39,769 bases of DNA from Streptomyces carpinensis (GTDB lineage: Bacteria; Actinomycetota; Actinomycetes; Streptomycetales; Streptomycetaceae): NCBI RefSeq assembly GCF_002154505.1, contig NZ_MUBM01000162.1, positions 1-39,769 on the forward strand, given 5' to 3'. Position 1 is the first letter of the stretch. Each line of letters opens with the position of its first letter. Shown in pieces: positions 25,509-33,006 of the stretch. Under the pieces are notes generated by a model, which did no database searches, was not told the origin of the DNA, and saw only the letters and a program-made list of their open reading frames with translations. Both the position numbers and the translations under genes were made by a program.

Positions 25509-26257
25509 TCGGCCTCGTGCTGGCGGCCGGCGCCGGACGGCGTCTGCGCCCCTACACCGACACCCTGCCCAAGGCACTGGTGCCGGTGGGGCCCGAGGGC
25601 GCGGAGGACAGCCTGACGGTCCTGGACCTGACCCTGGGCAACTTCGCCGAGGTGGGTCTGACCGAGGTCGGGGTCATCGTGGGCTACCGCAAGGAGGCCG
25701 TGTACGAGCGCAAGGCGGCGCTGGAGCAGAAGTACGGCCTGAAGCTCACCCTCATCGACAACGACAAGGCCGAGGAGTGGAACAACGCCTACTCCCTGTG
25801 GTGCGGCCGTGAGGCACTGAAGGACGGCGTGATCCTCGCCAACGGCGACACCGTCCACCCGGTCTCGGTGGAGAGGACCCTGCTGGCCGCCCGCGGCGAC
25901 GGCAAGCGGATCATCCTCGCCCTGGACACGGTGAAGTCCCTGGCCGAGGAGGAGATGAAGGTCGTCGTCGACCCCGACAAGGGCGTGCGGCGGATCACCA
26001 AGCTGATGGACCCGGCGGAGGCGACCGGCGAGTACATCGGTGTCACGCTGATCGAGGGCGAGGCGGCGGCCGAGCTGGCCGACGCGCTGCGGACGACCTT
26101 CGAGCGGGACCCGCAGCTGTACTACGAGGACGGCTACCAGGAGCTGGTCGACCGCGGCTTCCAGATCGACGTGGCGCCGATCGGCGACGTGAAGTGGGTG
26201 GAGATCGACAACCACGACGACCTCGCCAAGGGCCGGGAGATCGCGTGCCAGTACTGA
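25505..26257 (+). CDS. LicC-like (phosphocholine/sugar) nucleotidyltransferase
   Basis: The 250-aa protein is a single nucleotidyltransferase domain. It begins with LAAGAGRRLRPYTDTLPKAL (NTP loop and conserved Lys) and carries the metal-site block LANGDTVHP. It ends with VKWVEIDNHDDLAKGREI, as in LicC-type phosphocholine cytidylyltransferases and related enzymes. In this setting it most likely makes the CDP-activated polyol used by the two flanking CDP-alcohol phosphotransferases. The nucleotide and alcohol cannot be read from sequence. ATG overlaps the upstream stop by 4 bp, and its own end overlaps the dehydrogenase start by 13 bp, so the three are one translational unit. Confidence 0.85.
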   Translation: MIGLVLAAGAGRRLRPYTDTLPKALVPVGPEGAEDSLTVLDLTLGNFAEVGLTEVGVIVGYRKEAVYERKAALEQKYGLKLTLIDNDKAEEWNNAYSLWCGREALKDGVILANGDTVHPVSVERTLLAARGDGKRIILALDTVKSLAEEEMKVVVDPDKGVRRITKLMDPAEATGEYIGVTLIEGEAAAELADALRTTFERDPQLYYEDGYQELVDRGFQIDVAPIGDVKWVEIDNHDDLAKGREIACQY

Positions 26258-27306
26258 CCCGGCTCATCCCGACGCCGGTCGCCGTCGACATCCGCCCCGG
26301 TGCGCTGAACGACCTGGCGAGCGTGCTCGCCGACGAGCGCGTCTCGCACTCGGGGCGGCTGGCGGTCGCGGTCAGCAACGGCTCCGGGGCCCTGCTGCGC
26401 GAGCGGATCGCGCCCCTGCTGCCCGGTGCCACCTGGTACGAGGTGGGCGGCGGCACCCTCGACGACGCGATCCGGCTGGCCGGCCAGATGAAGTCCGGCC
26501 GCTACGACGCGGTGGTCGGCCTCGGCGGCGGCAAGATCATCGACTGCGCCAAGTTCGCCGCGGCGCGCGTCGGCCTGCCCCTGGTCGCCGTGCCCACGAA
26601 CCTCGCGCACGACGGCCTGTGCTCCCCGGTCGCCACCCTCGACAACGACGCGGGCCGCGGCTCGTACGGCGTGCCGAACCCGATCGCGGTCGTCATCGAC
26701 CTGGACGTGATCCGCGAGGCCCCGGCGCGCTTCGTGCGCTCGGGCATCGGCGACGCCGTCTCGAACATCTCGGCCGTCGCGGACTGGGAGCTGTCCAACC
26801 GCGTCAACGGCGAGAAGGTGGACGGCCTGGCCGCCGCCATGGCCCGGCAGGCCGGCGAGGCGGTGCTGCGGCACCCCGGCGGCATCGGCGACAACGACTT
26901 CCTGCAGGTGCTCGCCGAGGCGCTGGTGCTCAGCGGTATCGCCATGTCCGTGTCGGGCGACTCACGGCCGTCCTCCGGGGCCTGCCACGAGATCAACCAC
27001 GCCTTCGACCTGCTGTTCCCGCAGCGCGCCGCGAGCCACGGCGAGCAGTGCGGACTGGGCGCGGCCTTCGCGATGTACCTGCGCGGGGCCCACGAGGAGT
27101 CGGCCTTCATGGCCGCGGTGCTGCGCCGGCACGGGCTGCCCGTGCTGCCGGAGGAGATCGGCTTCACCGTGGACGAGTTCGTCCGCGCCGTGGAGTTCGC
27201 CCCGGAGACCCGGCCCGGTCGCTACACGATCCTCGAACACCTCGACCTCAAGACCGACCAGATCAAGGACCTCTACGCCGACTATGTCAAGGCCATCGGT
27301 AGCTGA
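26245..27306 (+). CDS. sn-Glycerol-1-phosphate dehydrogenase-like protein (EgsA/AraM branch)
   Basis: The 353-aa protein belongs to the iron-containing alcohol dehydrogenase superfamily. It shows GLGGGKIIDCAKFAA (about 92-106) for NAD(P), and then the block PTNLAHDGLCSPVATL (117-132), which resembles the glycerol-1-phosphate dehydrogenases rather than glycerol dehydrogenases. Metal ligands fit Asp170 (GIGDAVSN), His248 or His252 (SGACHEINHAFD) and His265 (ASHGEQ). The family reduces dihydroxyacetone phosphate to sn-glycerol-1-phosphate, the archaeal stereoisomer. GTG at 26245 follows GGGAGA and lies inside the end of the nucleotidyltransferase gene. Its position between that gene and a CDP-alcohol phosphotransferase suggests it makes the alcohol that is activated. 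A related polyol phosphate is the alternative. Confidence 0.85.
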   Translation: MPVLTRLIPTPVAVDIRPGALNDLASVLADERVSHSGRLAVAVSNGSGALLRERIAPLLPGATWYEVGGGTLDDAIRLAGQMKSGRYDAVVGLGGGKIIDCAKFAAARVGLPLVAVPTNLAHDGLCSPVATLDNDAGRGSYGVPNPIAVVIDLDVIREAPARFVRSGIGDAVSNISAVADWELSNRVNGEKVDGLAAAMARQAGEAVLRHPGGIGDNDFLQVLAEALVLSGIAMSVSGDSRPSSGACHEINHAFDLLFPQRAASHGEQCGLGAAFAMYLRGAHEESAFMAAVLRRHGLPVLPEEIGFTVDEFVRAVEFAPETRPGRYTILEHLDLKTDQIKDLYADYVKAIGS

Positions 27307-28063
27307 ACTCAGACCGGTCGTCCACCCCGCGGGGGTCAAGGACCGGCGCAGCGGCGAGCACTGGGCGGGACGCCTCTACATGCGCGAGGTGTCCCTGCGG
27401 ATCGACCGCTACCTGGTGGGGACCAGGGTCACGCCCAACCAGCTCACCTACCTGATGACCCTGTTCGGCGTCCTCGCGGCCCCGGCCCTGCTGGTGCCGG
27501 GGATCTGGGGCGCCGTGCTGGGCGTGGTGGCGGTCCAGCTGTACCTGCTGCTGGACTGTGTCGACGGCGAGGTCGCGCGCTGGAAGCAGCAGTTCTCGCT
27601 CGGCGGCGTCTACCTGGACCGGGTCGGGGCCTATCTGACCGACGCGGCGGTCCTCGTCGGGCTGGGGCTGCGCGCCGCCGACCTGTGGGGAGGCGGACGC
27701 ATCGACTGGCTGTGGGCCTTCCTCGGGACCCTGGCCGCGCTCGGCGCGATCCTGATCAAGGCCGAGACCGACCTCGTCGGCGTCGCCCGCCACCAGGGCG
27801 GGCTGCCTCCGGTGCGGGAGGCCGCGGCCGAGCCGCGCTCGTCCGGGATGGCGCTGGCCCGCCGGGCCGCCGCGGCGCTCAAGTTCCACCGGCTGATCCT
27901 CGGGATCGAGGCGTCTTTGCTGATCCTGGTCCTCGCCGTGGTGGACCAGGCCCGCGGCGACCTGTTCTTCACCCGGCTCGGCACCGCCGTGTTGGCCGGC
28001 ATCGCGCTGGTGCAGACGCTGCTGCACCTGGTGTCCATCCTCGCCTCCAGCAGGCTGCGGTGA
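27284..28063 (+). CDS. CDP-alcohol phosphatidyltransferase-family protein with altered motif
   Basis: The 259-aa membrane protein has about six helices and the CDP-alcohol motif D91-x2-D94-G-x2-A-R-x8-G108-x3-D112. The fourth aspartate, four residues on, is Ala116 (LDRVGAY). That residue is the proposed catalytic base in structurally known members, so activity may be altered or the protein may have another role. The conserved entry segment RYLVGTRVTPNQLTYLM resembles that of the 605-aa enzyme. ATG at 27284 lies inside the end of the dehydrogenase gene (23-bp overlap), with AAGGA upstream. It overlaps the next gene by 4 bp. Confidence 0.87.
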   Translation: MSRPSVAELRPVVHPAGVKDRRSGEHWAGRLYMREVSLRIDRYLVGTRVTPNQLTYLMTLFGVLAAPALLVPGIWGAVLGVVAVQLYLLLDCVDGEVARWKQQFSLGGVYLDRVGAYLTDAAVLVGLGLRAADLWGGGRIDWLWAFLGTLAALGAILIKAETDLVGVARHQGGLPPVREAAAEPRSSGMALARRAAAALKFHRLILGIEASLLILVLAVVDQARGDLFFTRLGTAVLAGIALVQTLLHLVSILASSRLR

Positions 28064-28962
28064 GGGGCGTGGGCACGTCGCCGAAGGTCGGGGCCGTCGT
28101 CATCACCATGGGCAACCGCCCCGACGAGCTCAGGGCCCTGCTCGACTCGGTCGCCAAGCAGGACGGCGACCGGGTCGAGGTGGTGGTCGTCGGCAACGGC
28201 TCGCCCGTCCCGGACGTCTCGGAGTTCTCATCGAGTGTCCGCACGATCGAGCTGCCCGAGAACCTGGGCATCCCCGGTGGCCGCAACGTCGGCATCGAGG
28301 CCTTCGGCCCAGGCGGCCGCGAGGCGGACATCCTGCTCTTCCTCGACGACGACGGCCTGCTCGCCCGCCACGACACCGCCGAGCTGTGCCGGCAGGCCTT
28401 CGCCGCCGACCCGAAGCTGGGCATCATCAGCTTCCGCATCGCCGACCCGGAGACCGGACAGACCCAGCGCCGCCACGTGCCGCGGCTGCGGGCCTCCGAC
28501 CCGATGCGCTCCTCCCGGGTCACCACCTTCCTCGGTGGCGCCAACGCCGTACGCACGAAGGTCTTCGCGGACGTCGGCGGCCTGCCGGACGAATTCTTCT
28601 ACGCGCACGAGGAAACCGACCTTGCATGGCGGGCCCTCGACGCGGGCTGGATGATCGACTACCGGTCCGACATGGTGCTGTACCACCCGGCGACCGCGCC
28701 CTCGCGGCACGCGGTCTACCACCGCATGGTCGCCCGCAACCGGGTCTGGCTGGCCCGCCGCAACCTCCCGGCCCTCCTGGTCCCGGTCTACCTCGGGGTC
28801 TGGCTGCTGCTCACCCTCGCCCGCCGCCCCGCGCGCTCGGCCCTGAAGGCCTGGTTCGGAGGCTTCAAGGAGGGGTGGACCGCGCCGTGCGGACCGCGCC
28901 GGCCCATGAAGTGGCGCACGGTATGGCGGCTCACCCGGCTGGGCCGGCCGCCGGTCATCTGA
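28060..28962 (+). CDS. Family 2 glycosyltransferase
   Basis: The 300-aa protein is a GT-A fold enzyme. It shows GAVVITMGNRPDELRALLDSV at the N-terminus, IELPENLGIPGGRNVGIE, the metal-binding LLFLDDDG (DDD in place of DxD), FLGGANAVRTKVF and the acid block AHEETDLAWRALDAGW. A hydrophobic C-terminal stretch (LLVPVYLGVWLLLTLA) may anchor it to the membrane. It should add a sugar from a nucleotide-sugar donor to a lipid- or polymer-bound acceptor. UDP-galactose from the nearby galE is a candidate donor. GTG at 28060 overlaps the upstream stop (GTGA); GTG at 28069 is the alternative. It is followed by a strong terminator-like hairpin. Confidence 0.9.
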   Translation: MRGVGTSPKVGAVVITMGNRPDELRALLDSVAKQDGDRVEVVVVGNGSPVPDVSEFSSSVRTIELPENLGIPGGRNVGIEAFGPGGREADILLFLDDDGLLARHDTAELCRQAFAADPKLGIISFRIADPETGQTQRRHVPRLRASDPMRSSRVTTFLGGANAVRTKVFADVGGLPDEFFYAHEETDLAWRALDAGWMIDYRSDMVLYHPATAPSRHAVYHRMVARNRVWLARRNLPALLVPVYLGVWLLLTLARRPARSALKAWFGGFKEGWTAPCGPRRPMKWRTVWRLTRLGRPPVI

Positions 28963-28978
28963 CAAGCTCGTTCCCTGG

Positions 28979-29010
28979 GAGCACCGGCCGGCCACACCCG
29001 GCCCGTGCTC
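28979..29010 (+). terminator. Hairpin between the GT2 gene and the ABC exporter
   Basis: GAGCACCGGCCGG (28979-28991) pairs with CCGGCCCGTGCTC (28998-29010), with 12 of 13 positions matched around a 6-nt loop. It should end or attenuate the transcript that started upstream of 23691. The exporter genes may therefore have their own promoter in 29011-29067. Confidence 0.6.
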
Positions 29011-29067
29011 GCGCCTCGCCTGTAGATCCGCGCAGGGTGCGCATCTCGAAGACGAAAGTATCCACTT

Positions 29068-29997
29068 GTGAGTGAGACAACGCATGACGGCGGCGTCGCC
29101 CTCGGCGCGGCTCCGTCGCCCGACGAGGGACTGCCGGCGGACCGGCTCGCCGCCAAGTACGGGCTGTCCGTCAGCGGCGCCCGGCCCCCGCTCATGGAGT
29201 ACGTACGCCAGCTGTGGGGCCGTCGCCACTTCATCCTCGCCTTCTCCCAGGCGAAGCTGACCGCCCAGTACAGCCAGGCCAAGCTCGGCCAGGTCTGGCA
29301 GGTGGCCACCCCGCTGCTGAACGCGGCCGTCTACTACTTCATCTTCGGCGTCATCCTCAAGGCCAGCCGGGGCATGGGCCACGACACCTACATCCCGTTC
29401 CTGGTGATCGGTGTGTTCGTGTTCACCTTCACCCAGAGCTCGGTCATGGCGGGCGTGCGGGCCATCTCCGGCAACCTCGGCCTGGTGCGCGCGCTGCACT
29501 TCCCGCGCGCCTCCCTGCCGATCTCGTTCGCGTTGCAGCAGCTCCAGCAGCTGCTGTTCTCGATGGTCGTGGTGTTCCTCGTGGCGATCGGGTTCGGCAA
29601 CTACCCGGGCCTGTCGTGGCTGCTGATCGTCCCGGCGCTGGTGCTGCAGTTCCTGTTCAACTCCGGCCTGGCGCTGATCCTGGCCAGGCTGGGTGCCAAG
29701 ACCCCCGACCTCGCCCAGCTGATGCCGTTCGTCATGCGTACCTGGATGTACGCCTCGGGCGTGATGTTCTCCATCAGCGGCATGCTGGTCGGGAAGCCGG
29801 AGTGGGTGATCCGCCTGATGCAGGCGAACCCCGCCGCGGTCTACATGGACCTCGTGCGCTTCGCGCTGATCGACGGCTACGGCGCCTCCCACCTCCCGCC
29901 GCACGTGTGGGCCCTCGCCCTGTTCTGGGCCGTGGCCGTCTTCGGCGGCGGTTTCGTGTACTTCTGGAAGGCGGAGGAGAGGTACGGCCGTGGCTGA
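29068..29997 (+). CDS. ABC-2 type permease of a polysaccharide/teichoic acid exporter (TagG/Wzm-like)
   Basis: The 309-aa protein has a soluble N-terminus of about 55 residues and then about six membrane helices, with the ABC-2 permease pattern (QAKLTAQYSQAKLGQVWQVATPLLNAAVYYFIFGVIL, later LNSGLALILARLGAKTPDLAQLMPFVMRTWMY). This is the layout of TagG, Wzm and RfbA proteins, which export lipid-linked teichoic acid, O-antigen or similar polymers. The start is GTG at 29068. The next gene, its ATPase, overlaps by 8 bp. It lies directly after the CDP-alcohol gene set and plausibly exports that product. Confidence 0.92.
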   Translation: MSETTHDGGVALGAAPSPDEGLPADRLAAKYGLSVSGARPPLMEYVRQLWGRRHFILAFSQAKLTAQYSQAKLGQVWQVATPLLNAAVYYFIFGVILKASRGMGHDTYIPFLVIGVFVFTFTQSSVMAGVRAISGNLGLVRALHFPRASLPISFALQQLQQLLFSMVVVFLVAIGFGNYPGLSWLLIVPALVLQFLFNSGLALILARLGAKTPDLAQLMPFVMRTWMYASGVMFSISGMLVGKPEWVIRLMQANPAAVYMDLVRFALIDGYGASHLPPHVWALALFWAVAVFGGGFVYFWKAEERYGRG

Positions 29998-30802
29998 CCA
30001 GAACTCGGGCAGGCGCGCCGCGCGGAACGACGGGGCACGGGTCCCCACCGTCATCGCGGACGAGCTGCACATCGTCTACCGCGTCAACGGCGCGAAGTCC
30101 GGCAAGGGCAGTGCCACCGCCGCCCTCAGCCGCATCCTCAAGAGGGGCTCGGACGACTCGGCGCGGGGTGTGCGCAAGGTGCACGCCGTGCGCGGGGTGT
30201 CCTTCGTCGCCTACCGGGGCGAGGCCATCGGCCTGATCGGCTCCAACGGCTCGGGCAAGTCCACCCTGCTGCGCGCCATCGCCGGCCTGCTCCCCGCCGA
30301 GAAGGGCAGGGTCTACACCGACGGCCAGCCCTCGCTGCTCGGCGTGAACGCGGCGCTGATGAACGACCTCACCGGCGAGCGCAACGTCATCCTGGGCGGG
30401 CTGGCCATGGGCATGTCCCGCGAGGAGATCAGGGGGCGCTACCAGGAGATCGTCGACTTCTCCGGCATCAACGAGAAGGGCGACTTCATCACGCTGCCGA
30501 TGCGGACGTACTCCTCCGGTATGGCGGCCAGGCTGCGGTTCTCCATCGCCGCCGCCAAGGACCACGACGTCCTCATGATCGACGAGGCGCTGGCCACCGG
30601 TGACCGGGCCTTCCAGAAGCGGTCCGAGGAGCGCATCCGGGAGCTGCGCAAGGAGGCCGGCACCGTGTTCCTGGTCAGCCACAACAACAAGTCGATCCGA
30701 GACACCTGCGACCGGGTGTTGTGGCTGGAACGGGGGGAACTCCGCATGGACGGGCCCACTGAAGAGGTGCTCAAGGAGTACGAGAAGTTCACGGGCAAGT
30801 AG
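29990..30802 (+). CDS. ABC transporter ATPase of a polysaccharide/teichoic acid exporter (TagH/Wzt-like)
   Basis: The 270-aa ATPase carries Walker A GSNGSGKST (about 84-92), signature YSSGMAARLRFSIA, Walker B DVLMIDEALATGD and H-loop VSHNNKS. The DEALATGD sequence and the R/K-rich N-terminal extension before the ABC core are typical of TagH/Wzt proteins. No C-terminal carbohydrate-binding domain is present, so substrate selection must lie elsewhere. GTG at 29990 follows GGAGGAGAGG. It pairs with the permease at 29068 and is followed by a strong terminator. Confidence 0.93.
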   Translation: MADQNSGRRAARNDGARVPTVIADELHIVYRVNGAKSGKGSATAALSRILKRGSDDSARGVRKVHAVRGVSFVAYRGEAIGLIGSNGSGKSTLLRAIAGLLPAEKGRVYTDGQPSLLGVNAALMNDLTGERNVILGGLAMGMSREEIRGRYQEIVDFSGINEKGDFITLPMRTYSSGMAARLRFSIAAAKDHDVLMIDEALATGDRAFQKRSEERIRELRKEAGTVFLVSHNNKSIRDTCDRVLWLERGELRMDGPTEEVLKEYEKFTGK

Positions 30803-30814
30803 TCTGCGCCTCAT

Positions 30815-30845
30815 GGGCCCCGCCGGAACTGCTCCGGTGGGGCCC
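30815..30845 (+). terminator. Strong hairpin after the ABC exporter ATPase gene
   Basis: GGGCCCCGCCGGA (30815-30827) pairs with TCCGGTGGGGCCC (30833-30845) with one G-U pair around a 5-nt loop, 12 bp after the stop codon. It isolates the exporter operon from the hopanoid operon. Confidence 0.7.
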
Positions 30846-30890
30846 CGCGTCTTGCAAAGGAAACGTCAACTCCTCAGGAGCCAAGGAATC

Positions 30891-30920
30891 TTGACACCGA
30901 TCGGTGTGTTGTTGTGATCT
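30891..30920 (+). promoter_or_regulatory. Predicted hopanoid operon promoter overlapped by a 14-bp palindrome
   Basis: TTGACA (30891-30896) is a consensus -35. TGATCT (30915-30920), 18 nt further, is an acceptable -10. The perfect palindrome ACACCGATCGGTGT (30894-30907) overlaps the -35 and the spacer, so a bound protein would block RNA polymerase. The start point would be near 30927, giving a leader of over 230 nt before hpnC. The binding protein is unknown. Confidence 0.6.
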
Positions 30921-30946
30921 GCGGGACACCCCCGTGAAGCTCGCTG

Positions 30947-30958
30947 CGTTGTACAACG
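30947..30958. promoter_or_regulatory. Second perfect palindrome in the hopanoid leader
   Basis: CGTTGTACAACG is a perfect 12-bp palindrome located about 20 nt after the predicted start point. It could be an operator or an RNA hairpin element. It differs in sequence from the palindrome at 30894-30907. Confidence 0.4.
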
Positions 30959-30998
30959 TAAGCTGTACCGGTCCCGGAAAGCGGCAAGTGGGGAGATA

Positions 30999-31040
30999 AT
31001 GCGCGACACCCTCCGCCAGGGCCGCCGCCCGGGCGGCTGA
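30999..31040 (+). CDS. Possible 13-aa leader peptide in the hopanoid 5' region
   Basis: ATG at 30999 follows GGGGAG at 5 nt and opens a 13-codon frame encoding MRDTLRQGRRPGG, ending with TGA at 31038-31040. The last codons coincide with a perfect palindrome GCCGCCC/GGGCGGC (31024-31037) that can fold in RNA. The good ribosome site and the hairpin at its end recall translational attenuators, but there is no run of one amino acid that would explain a signal. It may be chance. Confidence 0.35.
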   Translation: MRDTLRQGRRPGG

Positions 31041-31100
31041 GCGGCGTGTCCGAAATAGTGTGTGTTGGGTCCGCAGTGTAGAACGGGAGATGTGACGGCA

Positions 31101-31166
31101 ATGGCTACGGAAACTCCCCAGCTCAACGCAGCATGTGCCGTCCCCGCCCCAGGCAGCGGACGATGA
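31101..31166 (+). CDS. Possible 21-aa leader peptide coupled to hpnC
   Basis: ATG at 31101, with GGGAG at 31085-31089, opens a 21-codon frame whose TGA (31164-31166) overlaps the hpnC ATG at 31163 as ATGA. hpnC has only a weak ribosome site of its own, so ribosomes finishing this frame could reinitiate there. The peptide (MATETPQLNAACAVP...) has no recognisable motif. A start-stop ATGTGA at 31090-31095 lies just upstream. Confidence 0.35.
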   Translation: MATETPQLNAACAVPAPGSGR

Positions 31167-32059
31167 CGCGAACCAGTGCGGCGCTGGATCCGGAGAGCGC
31201 CACCCTCGACAAGGCCGCGGGCGAGAACTTCCCCGTGGCACCGTTCTTCCTGCCCGCCGTCTGGCGCGCCGACCTCATGGCCGTCTACGGCTTCGCCCGT
31301 CTGGTCGACGACATCGGCGACGGAGACCTGGCCCCCGGCGGCGCCGACGCCCGCCTGCTCGGCGTGTCGCCCGAGGAGGCGGCGGACCGGCTGGTCCTGC
31401 TCGACGCCTTCGAGGCCGATCTGCGCCGGGTCTTCGACGGCACGCCGCGCCACCCCCTGCTGCGCCGGCTCCAGCCCACCGTCCGCCGCCGCTCGCTGAC
31501 GCCCGAGCCGTTCCTCGGCCTGATCGCCGCAAACCGACAGGACCAGCTCGTCGCCCGGTACGAGACCTGGGACGACCTCCTCGCCTACTGCGAACTGTCC
31601 GCCAACCCCGTCGGCCGCCTCGTCCTCGCCGTCACCGGTACCTCGACGCCCGAGCGGATCCGCCGGTCCGACGCGATCTGCACCGCCCTGCAGATCGTCG
31701 AGCACCTCCAGGACGTCAAGGAGGACCTCGGACGTGACCGTGTCTACCTCCCCGCCGCGGACATGAAACGCTTTCACGTCCAGGAGGCGGATCTCGCCAC
31801 GCCCACCGCGGGCGCATCGGTGCGCGCCCTGGTCGCGTACGAAGCGGAACGCGCCCGTGAACTCCTGAATGAAGGCGCCCCCCTGGTGGGTAGCGTCCAC
31901 GGCAGGTTGAAGCTGCTGCTCGCAGGGTTCGTGGCGGGGGGAAGGGCGGCGATCCGGGCGATCGCCGCCGCCGATTACGACGTACTTCCCGGCCCGCCCA
32001 AGCCCGGCAAGGTCCAGTTGCTGCGCGAGGTGGGCGTGACTCTGCGAGGAGAGGGGTGA
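31163..32059 (+). CDS. hpnC: Squalene synthase HpnC (hydroxysqualene synthase)
   Basis: The 298-aa protein is a trans-isoprenyl diphosphate synthase of the squalene/phytoene synthase family. It has the first Asp motif in GFARLVDDIGDG and the second in EHLQDVKEDLGRDRVYLP. In the HpnCDE route, HpnD first makes presqualene diphosphate from two farnesyl diphosphates, HpnC converts it to hydroxysqualene, and HpnE reduces that to squalene. ATG at 31163 overlaps the stop of a possible 21-aa leader ORF; a frame-compatible ATG at 31133 has no support. The stop overlaps the hpnD start. It is the first enzyme gene of the hopanoid operon. Confidence 0.95.
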   Translation: MTRTSAALDPESATLDKAAGENFPVAPFFLPAVWRADLMAVYGFARLVDDIGDGDLAPGGADARLLGVSPEEAADRLVLLDAFEADLRRVFDGTPRHPLLRRLQPTVRRRSLTPEPFLGLIAANRQDQLVARYETWDDLLAYCELSANPVGRLVLAVTGTSTPERIRRSDAICTALQIVEHLQDVKEDLGRDRVYLPAADMKRFHVQEADLATPTAGASVRALVAYEAERARELLNEGAPLVGSVHGRLKLLLAGFVAGGRAAIRAIAAADYDVLPGPPKPGKVQLLREVGVTLRGEG

Positions 32060-33006
32060 TCCGGGCCGTGGAGTCGGAACAGCACGCGTCCGCACCGGTA
32101 CTCGCCGCCTACAGCTACTGCGAGGCCGTGACCGGGCAGCAGGCCCGCAACTTCGCCTACGGCATCAGGCTGCTGCCCACGCCCAAGCGCCGCGCGATGT
32201 CGGCGCTGTACGCGTTCTCGCGGCGCGTGGACGACATCGGTGACGGAGCGCTGGCGGACGAGGTCAAGGTCGCCCGGCTGCAGGACACCCGCGCGCTGCT
32301 GGACCGGATCCGCGACGGCGCCGTCGAGGACGACGACACCGACCCCGTCGCGGTCGCCCTCACCCACGCAGCCCGCGCGTTCCCGATCCCGCTCGGCGGC
32401 CTGGACGAACTCATCGACGGCGTCCTGATGGACGTGCGCGGCGAGTCCTACGAGACCTGGGACGACCTGAAGGTCTACTGCCGTTGCGTGGCCGGGGCCA
32501 TCGGACGGCTCTCGCTCGGTGTGTTCGGCACCGAACCGGGCGCGCGCGGCGCCGAGCGGGCCCCCGAGTACGCCGACACCCTGGGCCTGGCGCTGCAACT
32601 GACCAACATCCTCAGAGACGTCCGCGAGGACGCCGAGGGCGGTCGCACCTACCTTCCCTCCGACGACCTGGCGAAGTTCGGCTGCTCGGCCGGGTTCCAC
32701 GGCCCGACCCCGCCGGAGGGCTCCGACTTCGCCGGCCTGGTCCACTTCGAAGTGCGGCGCGCCAGGGCCCTGTTCGCCGAGGGGTACCAGCTGCTGCCCA
32801 TGCTGGACCGGCGCAGCGGGGCGTGCGTCGCCGCCATGGCCGGCATCTACCGGCGCCTGCTCGACCGCATCGAGCGCGAACCGGAGGCGGTGCTGCGCGG
32901 CCGGGTCTCCCTGCCCGGACGCGAGAAGGCGTACGTCGCCGTGCGCGGGCTGTCCGGACTGGACACCCGGCACGTGACCCGGCAGACCCTCAGGAGGCGC
33001 GCCTGA
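32056..33006 (+). CDS. hpnD: Presqualene diphosphate synthase HpnD
   Basis: The 316-aa protein is a paralogue of HpnC. It shows YGIRLLPTPKRRAMSALYAFSRRVDDIGDG (first Asp motif), VYCRCVAGAIGRL and LTNILRDVREDAEGGRTYLP (second Asp motif). It condenses two farnesyl diphosphates head-to-head to presqualene diphosphate. The GTG at 32056 overlaps the hpnC stop (GTGA) and follows GAGGAGAG at 5 nt; an in-frame GTG at 32068 is possible. The stop at 33004-33006 overlaps the ATG of the small ORF that follows (TGATG). Confidence 0.96.
   Translation: MIRAVESEQHASAPVLAAYSYCEAVTGQQARNFAYGIRLLPTPKRRAMSALYAFSRRVDDIGDGALADEVKVARLQDTRALLDRIRDGAVEDDDTDPVAVALTHAARAFPIPLGGLDELIDGVLMDVRGESYETWDDLKVYCRCVAGAIGRLSLGVFGTEPGARGAERAPEYADTLGLALQLTNILRDVREDAEGGRTYLPSDDLAKFGCSAGFHGPTPPEGSDFAGLVHFEVRRARALFAEGYQLLPMLDRRSGACVAAMAGIYRRLLDRIEREPEAVLRGRVSLPGREKAYVAVRGLSGLDTRHVTRQTLRRRA

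Noticed and set aside
23547..25577. Minus-strand open frame of over 670 codons across the CDP-alcohol phosphotransferase
   Set aside because: Antisense shadow; the sense strand carries an intact active-site motif and membrane helices.
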